A stretch of DNA of 35,527 bases, taken from NCBI GenBank assembly GCA_019739295.1, contig JAHHDV010000034.1, positions 1 to 35,527 of the forward strand. The letters run 5' to 3'. The translations under genes and the position numbers were made by a program. Of the stretch, positions 23,404 through 32,276 are shown one piece after another (within the stretch, counting starts at the first letter, position 1; each line of letters begins with the position of its first letter). The notes under the pieces were generated by a model, which was not told where the DNA came from, ran no database searches, and worked only from the letters and a program-made list of their open reading frames with translations. The DNA comes from Taibaiella sp. (lineage in GTDB: Bacteria; Bacteroidota; Bacteroidia; Chitinophagales; Chitinophagaceae).

Positions 23404-25265
23404 GCTACATTGAAGAATTTCAAAAAATCGGGATATATCCAAGAGCCAGTCCCCGAAGCCAGAAATTAAAATGCCCCTGGTGCCAGGAGCAAAGGTCAAA
23501 AAACAAAAGGGATACTCCCCTGGCCGTTGACATTGAGGAAGGAGTGTACAACTGCCATCATTGCGGAAAAGCAGGATCTGTAAGAAATATGAATTTCCAA
23601 ATTCCCAAAAAGACATATACTCTTCCGAAGCAACCCCAAAAAATCGGGGTTAATGATAAGGCCAGGGCTTACCTGATTAGCCGGGGAATTACCGAAGAGA
23701 TTATCGCCAATAACAAACTGATCAGTACCAATGACGGCAATGGTATTTCATTCCCCTATTACCGGAATGGCGAAATGGTCAATTACAAAGTCCGGTATAT
23801 CGATGATAAAAGATTCCTTCAGGCCAAGGATGCCGAACCAATAATGTACAATCTCGATCGGATCACCGGTCAGAAAGAAATTATTATCTCAGAAGGAGAA
23901 TTCGATTCTATGAGCTGGGAGGTTGCCGGCTTCACGAATCACACCTCAGTAAACCAGGGAGCGCCTAATGTGAATGATAAAAGTGTTGATAAGAAACTGG
24001 AATGTTACTCGAATTGCATTGAAGTGTTCGACAACGCCGAAAAGGTATATATAGCGGTTGATAATGACCCTAACGGGGTCAGACTGAGAGATGAGCTTGT
24101 CCGGAGAATCGGTGCTGAAAAATGCTATCTGGTTGACTTTAAGGATTGCAAGGATGCGAACGAATACCTGATCAAATACGGTGGCTATGAGCTGGCTCAA
24201 TTATTGAGAACTGCTAAAATCGTTAAACCTGACGGTATTTATTCCCTTGAGGATGTGCAGGAGGATTTGATGTGCCAGTACAAAAATGGTTTTAAAAAGG
24301 CTGAATCTACCCACAATGAGCACATTGATTCAGCCTGGAGATGGCGTACCGGGGAAGTGAATGTCTGGACCGGTTATATGAATGAAGGAAAGACAAACTT
24401 TCTACTTCAGCTATCGGTTTTAAAAGCGGGGATGGATGGGGATAGGTTCGCATTATTCAGCCCTGAGAACACCCCAATTGCCGATCTGTATAGAGACCTG
24501 ATTGAAATGTACATTGGAAAGACATCAGATATTCAATATTCCAACCGGATGACAGAAGAAGAATATGTTGCCGGGTTGAATTTCATTAATGAGTATTTTT
24601 TCATTATTCACCCCAATGAGCATTACACTTTGGAAACCATCTTTCCACTTGCAAGATTCCTGGTTAAAAAGTTTGGCATCCGGCATTTGATCCTGGACCC
24701 GTACAATACAATAGAGCACGATTCAAGGCCATATGAACAGGAACATCTTTACATCAGCAGGTTTATGACAGCGCTAAAGCGATTTGCTACGGATAATGAA
24801 ATCTCAATGCACCTGGTTGCTCATCAGGTAACCCCTAATGTAGACAATAACACGGGTAACTATCCTAAACCTGACATATACAAAATCAAAGGAGGTGGCA
24901 CATTTGCCGATAAAGCTGACAATGTCCTGATCGTATGGAGACCGAACAAAAAGAAAGATTTCAGGGACTCATCCACGGTATTCGGGAGCCAAAAGATCAA
25001 GAAGCAAAAGATAGTTGCTAAGCCCAATGAAATCTATGAAATAACATTTGATCCATTCCGCAGCAGGTATTCAACTTTTGGAAATGATATGTTATCGGTT
25101 CTGGATTATAAGAGGACCGGGAATAAGCCAAAGCAGATTGATAACATCGTTACTGATTTTCAAGATGTAGATACAGGGAATGCCTATCAAAACCTCCTGA
25201 AGCAGGGAAGAAAAGAATGGGGTAATAAGCCGGACTTTGGTAATGAATCCACTCTGCCATTTTAA
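23400..25265 (+). CDS. DNA primase-helicase (CHC2 zinc finger, Toprim, DnaB-like)
   Basis: 621 residues in the order of T7 gp4-type enzymes. Zinc finger: C25, C28, then C52 and C55 (CPWCQE, CHHCG). Toprim core: SEGEFDS with Glu166 and AVDNDPNG with Asp221/Asp223. Helicase: Walker A GYMNEGKT (325-332), Walker B-like HLILDPYN near 440, and HLVAHQVTP as the following sensor strand. It would unwind phage DNA and lay primers at the fork loaded by the upstream initiator. Start overlap ATGA with the initiator gene supports translational coupling. The last 30 residues are hydrophilic. No separate helicase loader is seen. Confidence 0.93.
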   Translation: MSYIEEFQKIGIYPRASPRSQKLKCPWCQEQRSKNKRDTPLAVDIEEGVYNCHHCGKAGSVRNMNFQIPKKTYTLPKQPQKIGVNDKARAYLISRGITEEIIANNKLISTNDGNGISFPYYRNGEMVNYKVRYIDDKRFLQAKDAEPIMYNLDRITGQKEIIISEGEFDSMSWEVAGFTNHTSVNQGAPNVNDKSVDKKLECYSNCIEVFDNAEKVYIAVDNDPNGVRLRDELVRRIGAEKCYLVDFKDCKDANEYLIKYGGYELAQLLRTAKIVKPDGIYSLEDVQEDLMCQYKNGFKKAESTHNEHIDSAWRWRTGEVNVWTGYMNEGKTNFLLQLSVLKAGMDGDRFALFSPENTPIADLYRDLIEMYIGKTSDIQYSNRMTEEEYVAGLNFINEYFFIIHPNEHYTLETIFPLARFLVKKFGIRHLILDPYNTIEHDSRPYEQEHLYISRFMTALKRFATDNEISMHLVAHQVTPNVDNNTGNYPKPDIYKIKGGGTFADKADNVLIVWRPNKKKDFRDSSTVFGSQKIKKQKIVAKPNEIYEITFDPFRSRYSTFGNDMLSVLDYKRTGNKPKQIDNIVTDFQDVDTGNAYQNLLKQGRKEWGNKPDFGNESTLPF

Positions 25266-25297
25266 TTACTCCTTGAGTGGCGAAATAATCGGATCTT

Positions 25298-25408
25298 CTA
25301 TACCTGATGGTCTTCCTCTTCAAAGTGAGTATTGTTAATAATGTGAGATATAGCTACCTCAGCTAAGAAATCTAAAAATTGCTTCTCCTCTTCAGATAAT
25401 TCTTTCAC
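25298..25408 (-). CDS. Possible micro-protein of 36 residues
   Basis: Read on the minus strand from a GTG at 25408: KELSEEEKQFLDFLAEVAISHIINNTHF, then an acidic end. The helix and the SEEEKQFLDFLAE start look like short proteins common in Bacteroidota mobile elements. It lies alone between the primase-helicase and the next plus-strand gene. No clear ribosome binding site is seen, so this is tentative. Confidence 0.4.
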   Translation of the reverse strand: MKELSEEEKQFLDFLAEVAISHIINNTHFEEEDHQV

Positions 25409-25451
25409 AGCGAAATATTTGACATTATCAATACAAATCTAAATAATTAGA

Positions 25452-25486
25452 AAACCTACATTCGGCCAATGTAGGTTTCATTTTTA
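25452..25486. terminator. Probable terminator hairpin after the replication block
   Basis: AAACCTACATT (25452-25462) pairs perfectly over 11 bp with AATGTAGGTTT (25468-25478), followed by CATTTTTAAC. The T-run is modest. It separates the replication operon from the gene at 25511. Confidence 0.65.
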
Positions 25487-25510
25487 ACACTTTAAAACCC
25501 AATCAAAATT

Positions 25511-25873
25511 ATGGAAAAGTTTAATGCAATACCCGAGCCAAAATTGCCATATACGGAAGAAAAAGATTTTGAGTACATTCCGAGCGTATTTCAGGTAATC
25601 GAGACTGATAAACGCCCTGATGTCAGAACATTTAAAATTATTGAAGTTGAAGGGTTAAATAAGGGCACATTTAGAATAGATGGATTACATAAGCAATATG
25701 CAAGAAAGATTGGCCTAGATCACATATTGACTGACACTAATATTGGTCAATGCCTCTTCTGCCTAATTGATAATCAATTTTACATGAATATTGGCAATAT
25801 GGATGGTGGAGCTCCTATATCAAGACGGGCACATCCAATGTACTATTTCGCAATCAACTCAATTGGCGAATAA
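25511..25873 (+). CDS. Hypothetical phage protein
   Basis: 120 residues, preceded by an A-rich leader and enclosed by two terminator hairpins, so it probably has its own promoter. It is predicted mostly beta (VFQVIETDKRPDVRTFKIIEVEGLNKGTFRIDG, FCLIDNQFYMNIGN). A short arginine-containing turn (GAPISRRAHPMYYF) is near the end. Family unknown. Confidence 0.55.
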   Translation: MEKFNAIPEPKLPYTEEKDFEYIPSVFQVIETDKRPDVRTFKIIEVEGLNKGTFRIDGLHKQYARKIGLDHILTDTNIGQCLFCLIDNQFYMNIGNMDGGAPISRRAHPMYYFAINSIGE

Positions 25874-25895
25874 CCAAACGCACAATAATAACAAA

Positions 25896-25928
25896 CCCCC
25901 TGTTTTAAGAAGAACAGGGGGCTTTTTT
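25896..25928 (+). terminator. Strong rho-independent terminator
   Basis: CCCCCTGTT pairs with AACAGGGGG around a 7-base loop, followed by CTTTTTT. It lies 23 bp after the stop of the gene at 25511. Confidence 0.9.
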
Positions 25929-25954
25929 ATAACCTACAAACCTAAGTCAAAGAT

Positions 25955-26318
25955 ATGAAAAATAATCATAAATTAATACTTCAATATTTCGAGGAGTTCT
26001 TAACCACGAATCTTTGGGCCGAAGAACTAAGCGACATACTTCAAATCGTTTTAGACTCTTATGTCAATTCACAAATTGATGAAGATGTATGCCATGGCAA
26101 GGAGTCAGCCCGCGAGGCAAGGGATACATATTTTCATTTGCGACGGTCTTATCGATATTCTTAATCTTAGGGGAGATTATGCAGTAAAGGACAATTCATA
26201 CCCTGAAGAACCTCCTATAAGGCCTATTCATTCTGTTGAGGATCTGAAGTACAACCTTGATCCTAAAAATTCCAAAAAGACAAATAGGGAATCAAAAAGT
26301 TTGAATCAAACCTCTTGA
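25955..26318 (+). pseudogene. Small hypothetical protein split by a one-base shift
   Basis: Frame one (25955-26164) reads MKNNHKLILQYFEEFL to EARDTYFHLRRSYRYS. Frame two carries on as DGLIDILNLRGDYAVKDN and ends at 26318. Removing the C at 26141 gives TYFHLDGLIDILNL and one protein of about 120 residues, helical in the first half and acidic/Pro-rich later. A +1 ribosomal frameshift at TTG CGA cannot be excluded, since CGA is a slow codon, but no stimulatory element is seen and similar single extra bases occur elsewhere in the window. Function unknown. Confidence 0.55.
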
Positions 26319-26358
26319 ATATTGAATCAGAGGCAAACAATTCCGTTTTAAATCACTG

Positions 26359-26386
26359 GGCCACCTAATCAGGTGGCCTTTATTAT
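26359..26386 (+). terminator. Rho-independent terminator
   Basis: GGCCACCT pairs over 8 bp with AGGTGGCC around an AATC loop, followed by TTTATTATT. It ends 11 bp before the ATG at 26397. Confidence 0.7.
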
Positions 26387-26396
26387 TCCACTGAAT

Positions 26397-26711
26397 ATGA
26401 GAAATATCCTTTTAAATCTGCAATTCATATTTAAGCCTGATTATTGGGCTATTGCTGGAAAGTACAGCCGGGCCATCGATAAATTAATAAATTCTCTGAT
26501 GGACAATTATAAATTCAGAACTGATAACGGATATGTATTCCATTTAGGCCCTGTGTCATTTACTTTTCAGAAAGACCCTAAAGCAATATGGATTTGGGGT
26601 AATGGCTCAACAACTAAGACCTTCAAGATTGACCATACAAAGAGCTTTCAAAAAGCTAAAGAAAGATTTGCTATAGAGATTAACTGTCTCAGATATTTAC
26701 TCACTTTTTAA
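26397..26711 (+). CDS. Hypothetical phage protein
   Basis: 104 residues from the ATG at 26397; the in-frame GTG at 26373 lies inside the terminator hairpin and is rejected. The chain alternates a helical start (YSRAIDKLINSLMDNY) with strands (YVFHLGPVSFTFQKDPKAIWIWGN) and a closing helix (FQKAKERFAIEINCLRYLL). No family recognised. Its last 11 bp overlap the 3' end of a convergent broken gene. Confidence 0.5.
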   Translation: MRNILLNLQFIFKPDYWAIAGKYSRAIDKLINSLMDNYKFRTDNGYVFHLGPVSFTFQKDPKAIWIWGNGSTTKTFKIDHTKSFQKAKERFAIEINCLRYLLTF

Positions 26712-27035
26712 ATTTGAAAGTCCTTTTTAACTTTTCAAAATAAGTATTCCAGTCCTCACTATTTAAAGGGTTTGCCTCATCATTATAAAAGTTAGACTGT
26801 TTCGATATCTCCGTTGTCATCTCGATAAATATTTTGGGCTTGAAAAATTGCTTCCAATGACCTATTGGTTAACCTATTGAAAGATACCTGCAACTGGAAA
26901 AGAACTATAGAATTCATCCTGTGTATGATCTTTTTTGTTCCACCCTAAGGGTGCATAATCTCTGTTAAAAACAAACCAGTTACCCTTTTTATCCTTTTTC
27001 ATGCCATAAGGAAGGCATCTTCTAAAAAAATCCAT
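26701..27035 (-). pseudogene. Small conserved hypothetical protein, two one-base frameshifts
   Basis: On the minus strand from the ATG at 27035 the frame reads MDFFRRCLPYGMKKDKKGNW, then FVFNRDYAPLGWNKK, to FPVAGIFQ. The family pattern (PYG at the start, NRxYxPLG in the middle, then a late YNDxxNP and YxEKL) is one I associate with a widespread small hypothetical protein. The later motifs are present in the other frames: VSFNRLTNRSLEAIF after removal of one base near 26891, and NFYNDEANPLNSEDWNTYFEKL after another near 26796. The repaired protein is about 110 residues. Function unknown. No six-frame reading longer than 53 codons covers it, so gene callers will miss it. Confidence 0.6.
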
Positions 27036-27087
27036 GCTCAAATATAAGCTTTAATAATAACAAGCCAAAAGCACAATATAATAATCT

Positions 27088-27408
27088 ATGTCCAGGATAA
27101 AATACTACAAAAGAACATCGGTAAAGAGCCCGAGTCCTCATATACTCTATGACCAATCAATTGATGATATTAATGAAAGAAGACGCAAGGCAATAATATT
27201 CCATTCTACTGCCCAATGCGCAAGCTATCTCGGTATCTCTAAAGCAAGCCATTTACAATACTACACATCCAGGGAAGCAATTATAAACAAAAGAACGTTC
27301 AAACATAAGCCTTCAGGGAAAATTTATTCTATCAGGAGGATTTGTAGTGAAAAATATCTTATACTTATAGCTGAACGGAAAAGGTTCACATACAATATAA
27401 ATCAATAG
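27088..27408 (+). CDS. Hypothetical protein with possible NUMOD-like helix-turn-helix
   Basis: 106 residues, very basic. The stretch AIIFHSTAQCASYLGISKASHLQYYTSREAIINKRTFKHKPSGKIYSIRRI resembles NUMOD-type DNA-binding segments of homing-endonuclease-related proteins: a residue block starting F-x-S, an A-x-x-L-G-I-S helix-turn-helix core, then a KPSGK turn. There is no nuclease domain. It sits just before the terminase genes and may be a late-gene regulator. The assignment is weak. Confidence 0.45.
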   Translation: MSRIKYYKRTSVKSPSPHILYDQSIDDINERRRKAIIFHSTAQCASYLGISKASHLQYYTSREAIINKRTFKHKPSGKIYSIRRICSEKYLILIAERKRFTYNINQ

Positions 27409-27486
27409 GTACTTTGAAGAAAATCTATTATTTATGCAATGTATGGGAACCCGCCCGAGTTTATATGTATGAGGTCATTTCATCCA

Positions 27487-27539
27487 TTGTAGTCATTTTG
27501 TAGTTTTTGTAGCTAAAATCAAAATAAAATTGACTACAA
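27487..27539. promoter_or_regulatory. Inverted and phased repeats before the terminase operon
   Basis: TTGTAGTCA (27487-27495) faces its exact complement TGACTACAA (27531-27539), and TTGTAG recurs at 27498 and 27507 (steps of 11 and 9 bp) between them. The block ends 22 bp before the small terminase ATG. It is probably the late promoter's control site. Confidence 0.5.
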
Positions 27540-27560
27540 AGAAATATTAACGAAAGAGCA

Positions 27561-28214
27561 ATGGCATTATTTACAAAAAAGGAATTTGCTGAGAAATGCG
27601 GAATGATGACGAAGAATCTTTCCGTCTATGTTGGAAGAGGACAGGTTATCGTCCGAGATGATAAATTGATTGATGATTCTGATCCTATAAATCAGTCATT
27701 TCTTCAAAAGCACAGTTCCAAAATAATGACCTCAGATGAGGAAGCCGAAATAATAGAGAGGGTGAACAGTGTTACCAGGAAGATAAACCTGGAATTGAGT
27801 GAAATGGCAGATTCTGAAGATAGCAGTGGTGACCTGGGTGGTATACCTTCCTATAAAGTATCAGAACAGCTTCTCAAGTATTTAGACACCAAAAAGCGTG
27901 AAAAAGAGGTTCTATTGCTTGAAATTAAAAGGCAGAAGCTCGAAGGTGAAGTCATACCATCTGAACTTATCCCCCCAGTGATACTTCAAATGAACCACTC
28001 TCTAATGACTGAAATCAAAAATGAATTAGAAGAAGTTTTAAGGACTATTACAAATAAGCATAGAATTACTCATACAGAACTGTCCGAATATAGGAGGATG
28101 GTAACTGATAGTTTGAATTCCGGTGCTTCAAAGGCCGCAGCTTCTGCCAAGGCATCAATACAGGCTCTGATCTCTGAGTATTCAGAGAAAAGAGGGGTTG
28201 GAGAAAGAAATTAA
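27561..28214 (+). CDS. Terminase small subunit (predicted)
   Basis: 217 residues, directly upstream of the large subunit and in the same operon. The N-terminus (FTKKEFAEKCGMMTKNLSVYVGRGQVIV) is a helix-turn-helix-like DNA-recognition region of the type used for packaging-site binding. The middle is a long charged coiled coil (KVSEQLLKYLDTKKREKEVLLLEIKRQKLEGEVIP), as in Nu1/TerS proteins, where it carries oligomerisation. The rest is helical. Assignment leans on position and shape, because small subunits diverge strongly. Confidence 0.7.
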   Translation: MALFTKKEFAEKCGMMTKNLSVYVGRGQVIVRDDKLIDDSDPINQSFLQKHSSKIMTSDEEAEIIERVNSVTRKINLELSEMADSEDSSGDLGGIPSYKVSEQLLKYLDTKKREKEVLLLEIKRQKLEGEVIPSELIPPVILQMNHSLMTEIKNELEEVLRTITNKHRITHTELSEYRRMVTDSLNSGASKAAASAKASIQALISEYSEKRGVGERN

Positions 28215-28224
28215 ACCTTATAGA

Positions 28225-30225
28225 ATGTTTACACCTGAAATTCTTACTGCAAAACTTGAAGCAATTATTGATCAAGCCATCCCCCAGCTTTCAATATTGA
28301 AGCCGAGTGAATGGGTTGAACAGAATATTGTAATGGGTAAACCTTTTCCCGGACCTTACAAATATTCAAGGACTCCCTACTGCCGGGAAATTATTGATTG
28401 CCTAGCACCTGATCACCCGGCTAAATGGGTAGCTGTGATGAAGGGGGCTCAGATCGGAATGTCTGCCGGAGTATTAATACCCGGAATGGGATGGATTATT
28501 AAAGAATCACCAGCAAATACATATTTTACAGTTGGTGCACCTGATATCGTAGATAAGTCAGTAGAAAAACTTGACTTAATGATAGATAATGCCGGGCTTA
28601 GACAATACATTAAGCCGCAAATTAATAGGAGGAAAGCACAGAAATCAGGAGACACAAATACCAAAAAGGATTTTGCGGGTGGGTATATCAACATTACGAC
28701 AGCTAATAACCACAAAGAATTCAGGGACGTATCGTTAAAATACGGCTTCTTTGATGATTTTGAAGCGGCAAAGAATGAATCCAAAGAGTCGGGGAATACA
28801 AGAAAGCTGATCGAACAGCGTTTTGCAGCCTATGCTGATAACCATAAAATCTATTATATTTCGACTCCGGAGCTTAAACAAGGATCGAATATTGAACCCG
28901 CATACCTTCTAGGGGATCAAAGGAAATATTTGATTCCCTGTCCTTGTTGTGGTGAGGCGATTGAATTAAAGTGGAAAATTGAAGAGAATGGCATTACCGG
29001 AGGAATAACATGGCAAGTGGATGAGGATGGCAAACTGTTAAAGGAAACGGTCGGGTACACTTGCCAAAAGTGTGGAGGCTTTTTTGATGATCGGAATAAA
29101 CATGAATTATTGAATTCGGGATTTTGGCAGCCTACAGCAGATCCCAGCCAGGAGGGATACTTCTCCTATCATCTTTCATCCCTTTACGCTCCTATTGGCA
29201 TGTACGACTGGGCTCATTATGTTCAGGATTGGATAGATATCCACCCACAGGGGCAACCAAGAAAAGAGGCAGAGTTCAAAACCTTCGTGAATGTGGTGCT
29301 CGGAGAAACATATGAAGCAGAGACAGAAGCACCTAAAGCAAATACGATTCAAAGAAATATCCGTAATTACGATATTGGAGCAATACCAGAAAAGCAATCC
29401 TTAGTAGATGGCAACGGACATATAGTGCTCCTGACCTGCGGAGCAGATATGAATGGTACTGAAGAAGATGCCAGGCTGGATTATGAGATCCTGGCCCATT
29501 CTGAAAGCGGTGCAACGTATTCTATTTTACATGGTTCTGTAGGTACATTTATTCCACGTGAAAACACCATGTCAATAAAAAAAGACAGGAAAAAATACTC
29601 CTATAATGAGACTGCAGAGAATTCGGTATGGAAGGAATTCGAGCAGGTGCTGACTGGCTATTACCATACCGATACAGGCAGGAGCATTCAAATATTTGGA
29701 ACAGCACTTGACAGTGGACACTATACTACAAAGGCTTATTGGTTTGTTGATCACACAAATGCACTCAATGTTATTGCTGTAAAAGGTGATAGAGAAGAAA
29801 AGTTCATAAAATTTGGTGCTGATACCCGGCTGATTAAACCGGGACTGGAAAGGCCAAAATTGTATATGGTTCAAGTTGGCTTGTATAAAGATAAGTTAGC
29901 GGAATTCATGCATTTGTACTGGAAAGAAGGAGATTTTCAACAGCCCCCCAATTTTATGAACTTTCCTCAACCATCTAATGGGCTATATGGCTTCACAAAT
30001 TATTTTGAACATTTTGAATCGGAAACAAAACGGATTATGAAAAACAAAGATGGAACACTATCCTCAAGGTGGGAAAAGAAAACAGCTACAAGCCAAAACC
30101 ACCTTTGGGACTGTAGGATTTATAACCTCGCTATAAAGGATGTAATTCTCGATTTATTTAGCAAGGAGTTAAAGCAAAAATTGACTTGGGCTGATTTTGT
30201 AAATATTGTTTTAGGATCAAAATAA
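28225..30225 (+). CDS. Terminase large subunit, GpA family
   Basis: The packaging motor and headful- or cos-cutting nuclease. About 666 residues from the ATG at 28225; a TTG at 28198 would overlap the small subunit and add nine. The N-terminal ATPase has KGAQIGMSAG (Walker A variant of the GpA type), GFFDDFEAA (Walker B) and YYISTP (coupling motif). Two CxxC pairs (CPCCGEAIEL, CQKCGGFF) sit in the middle, as in lambda GpA. The C-terminal nuclease part includes TCGADMNG, FGTALDSGHYT and LWDCRIYNLA. The GpA type is usual in lambda- and Mu-like phages. No portal gene follows, which is unusual. Confidence 0.93.
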   Translation: MFTPEILTAKLEAIIDQAIPQLSILKPSEWVEQNIVMGKPFPGPYKYSRTPYCREIIDCLAPDHPAKWVAVMKGAQIGMSAGVLIPGMGWIIKESPANTYFTVGAPDIVDKSVEKLDLMIDNAGLRQYIKPQINRRKAQKSGDTNTKKDFAGGYINITTANNHKEFRDVSLKYGFFDDFEAAKNESKESGNTRKLIEQRFAAYADNHKIYYISTPELKQGSNIEPAYLLGDQRKYLIPCPCCGEAIELKWKIEENGITGGITWQVDEDGKLLKETVGYTCQKCGGFFDDRNKHELLNSGFWQPTADPSQEGYFSYHLSSLYAPIGMYDWAHYVQDWIDIHPQGQPRKEAEFKTFVNVVLGETYEAETEAPKANTIQRNIRNYDIGAIPEKQSLVDGNGHIVLLTCGADMNGTEEDARLDYEILAHSESGATYSILHGSVGTFIPRENTMSIKKDRKKYSYNETAENSVWKEFEQVLTGYYHTDTGRSIQIFGTALDSGHYTTKAYWFVDHTNALNVIAVKGDREEKFIKFGADTRLIKPGLERPKLYMVQVGLYKDKLAEFMHLYWKEGDFQQPPNFMNFPQPSNGLYGFTNYFEHFESETKRIMKNKDGTLSSRWEKKTATSQNHLWDCRIYNLAIKDVILDLFSKELKQKLTWADFVNIVLGSK

Positions 30226-30237
30226 TTTGCCCACGAT

Positions 30238-30256
30238 AGTACACATTTTGTGTACT
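30238..30256 (+). other. Perfect 8-bp hairpin between terminase and sheath genes
   Basis: AGTACACA pairs with TGTGTACT around TTT. No T-run follows, so it is a weak terminator or a processing or operator site at the packaging/tail boundary. Confidence 0.4.
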
Positions 30257-30315
30257 GCTCCAAAAAAATGAAGGATACCAGAATACTTTAGCATTACTCA
30301 AAACATTTTATCCAA

Positions 30316-31830
30316 ATGATTAGTAATGCTATTGGTTCTGAAAGGCTTTCTGCAATTGTAGGATATAAGCTCACTACCGGAAATTTTGCCACATCAACCC
30401 CTAATTTACCCGCTCGTATTGCAATAATCGGTGAGGCAAACGCTGATAAGCAATCCGGCCTTTCAACCGATCCGGTAGAAATTACTTCAGCACAGCAAGC
30501 CGGTGCTATATTTGGATTCGGAAGCCCTATATATAATGTACTGAGGATTCTTCGTCCTGTTAACGGTGATGGGGTTGGTGGCATACCAACAATTGTATAC
30601 CCACAAGAAGAGGCTGAATCAGCAGCTGCAAGAGTACAAACAATTACTGTAACAGGTACAGCAACCGGATCCGGAATTCATTATGTGAAGATTGGTGGTC
30701 GGGATAATCTTGATGGGGCTGTTTATGCAGTTAATATTGCACTTGGAGACACTGCTACAATTATAGCAGAAAAAATCAGAGATGCGATCAATGCTGTACT
30801 TGGTTGTCCGGTATCTGCTACTGCAGCTGTTGCAGTAGTTACAATTACAACAAAATGGAAAGGACTTACCGCACAGGATATCACAATTGAGATGGACAGC
30901 AACACAAACGGCTTTGGTGTTACGTATGTGGTAGCCCAAACGACAGCTGGGGCTGGCACACCAAGTATCGCTGATGCATTAGCACTTTTTGGTACTGCAT
31001 GGAATACTATAGTGATCAATACTTATGGGACTGTATCCACAGTGATGCAATCGTTAGAGGCATTTAACGGGGTTCCAGATCCTATTAATCCAACAGGAAG
31101 ATACCAGGGGGTTATTATGAAGCCTTTCATTGCGCTTACAGGTTCGGTTGATGAGGATCCATCCTCAATAACTGATTCCAGGAAGACACAATTAACGATT
31201 GCTATCTGTCCGGCTCCACTATCAAAAGGTCATCCTATGGAAGCTGCAGCCAATATGGCTGTCCTGTTTTCACGGATCAGTCAGGATACTCCACACCTGG
31301 ATGTACAGGGCTTGAAATACCCGGATATGCCAACTCCTGTTTCAATCGGGAAGATGGACAAATATACGGAACGGGATGCCATCATAAAGAAAGGGTGTTC
31401 AACTGTTGAACTAATTGCAGGTGTATATAGGGTAGTTGACTTTGTGACTACTTACCATCCTGATGGAGAGATACCAGCTCAATTCAGGTATTGCCGTAAT
31501 CTCATTTTAGATTTCAATGTGAGATTTGGATATTACTTGTTAGAGCAAACAAATGTTTTAGGTCACGCAATAGCCGGTGATTCAGATATTGTATCTGTTT
31601 CAAAAATCATCAAACCAAAGCAATGGAAAGCAATAATTAAGGCTTATGCAATTGACCTTAGCAAAAGAGGTCTGATTGCTGATTATCCTTTTATGCATAA
31701 TTCTATCCAGTGCGATATTTCCACATCTAATCCTGACAGATTGGAAATATTCTTTAGGTATAAAAGGACTGGTTTTATGCGTATTGCATCTACAACTGCG
31801 GAGGCCGGATTCAATTTTGGGGTTCAATAA
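30316..31830 (+). CDS. Contractile tail sheath protein (Mu gpL / T4 gp18 type)
   Basis: 504 residues. It begins with a typical sheath start (YKLTTGNFATSTPNLPARIAIIGEAN) and the G-F-G-S-P-I-Y motif. A variable mid-domain (about 90-220) rich in T, A and V follows: TVTGTATGSGIHYVKIGG. The conserved C-terminal domain has VDFVTTYHPDG, CRNLILDFNVRFGYY and a late ISTSNPDRLEIFFRYKRTGFMR strand. The sheath wraps the tube and contracts on infection. It is the first gene of the tail block, 91 bp after the terminase stop, and establishes that this phage is a myovirus-type particle. Confidence 0.9.
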   Translation: MISNAIGSERLSAIVGYKLTTGNFATSTPNLPARIAIIGEANADKQSGLSTDPVEITSAQQAGAIFGFGSPIYNVLRILRPVNGDGVGGIPTIVYPQEEAESAAARVQTITVTGTATGSGIHYVKIGGRDNLDGAVYAVNIALGDTATIIAEKIRDAINAVLGCPVSATAAVAVVTITTKWKGLTAQDITIEMDSNTNGFGVTYVVAQTTAGAGTPSIADALALFGTAWNTIVINTYGTVSTVMQSLEAFNGVPDPINPTGRYQGVIMKPFIALTGSVDEDPSSITDSRKTQLTIAICPAPLSKGHPMEAAANMAVLFSRISQDTPHLDVQGLKYPDMPTPVSIGKMDKYTERDAIIKKGCSTVELIAGVYRVVDFVTTYHPDGEIPAQFRYCRNLILDFNVRFGYYLLEQTNVLGHAIAGDSDIVSVSKIIKPKQWKAIIKAYAIDLSKRGLIADYPFMHNSIQCDISTSNPDRLEIFFRYKRTGFMRIASTTAEAGFNFGVQ

Positions 31831-31856
31831 ATTAATAAACTAATAAATATTATACA

Positions 31857-32264
31857 ATGCCAGTAGCTGGAGATATAATTGAAGTAACCTGTAATCACCC
31901 AACGTTAGGAACATTTTCCTTTGCCCCGGTTGCAGGAGAAGATAGCACATATAATCCCGGAGGATTCATTACAGCTGATGAGAATACAGCTGTAAACGGG
32001 CGTGGTGAATCAATTGATAAACTCAATAGGGTCCGTTGGTCATTTGAAGTCCTTACATCTTGGGATAAAAGGGGGCAGGGAGAGGATAAGCAGATATCTG
32101 ATCTTGCTGCCAGTCTGGATCCGGGGGATTGGACTTTTACCAACGCTGATGGCACAGTTTATGCAGGAAAAGGAAAGCCTGTTGGTGATCTAAACTTTAA
32201 TGGTAATGCTGGAACTTTCCCCCTGAAGGTGTCCGGGGGTGGGAAGCTCGAAATTGTAAAATAA
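31857..32264 (+). CDS. Tail tube protein (Mu gpM-like position)
   Basis: 135 residues, 26 bp after the sheath gene, as in all contractile tails. The sequence is beta-rich with regular spacing (DIIEVTCNHPTLGTFSFAPVAGEDSTYNPGGF, RWSFEVLTSWDKRGQ, GDLNFNGNAGTFPLKVSGGGKLEIV). RGESIDKLNRVRWSFEV resembles the loop in small tube proteins that forms hexameric rings. The assignment comes mainly from size, gene order and beta composition. Confidence 0.8.
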   Translation: MPVAGDIIEVTCNHPTLGTFSFAPVAGEDSTYNPGGFITADENTAVNGRGESIDKLNRVRWSFEVLTSWDKRGQGEDKQISDLAASLDPGDWTFTNADGTVYAGKGKPVGDLNFNGNAGTFPLKVSGGGKLEIVK

Positions 32265-32276
32265 AAATCTATATAC

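Noticed and set aside
30619..31019. Cys-rich minus-strand frames inside the sheath gene
   Set aside because: Shadows of the Thr/Ala/Val-rich middle domain of the sheath protein.
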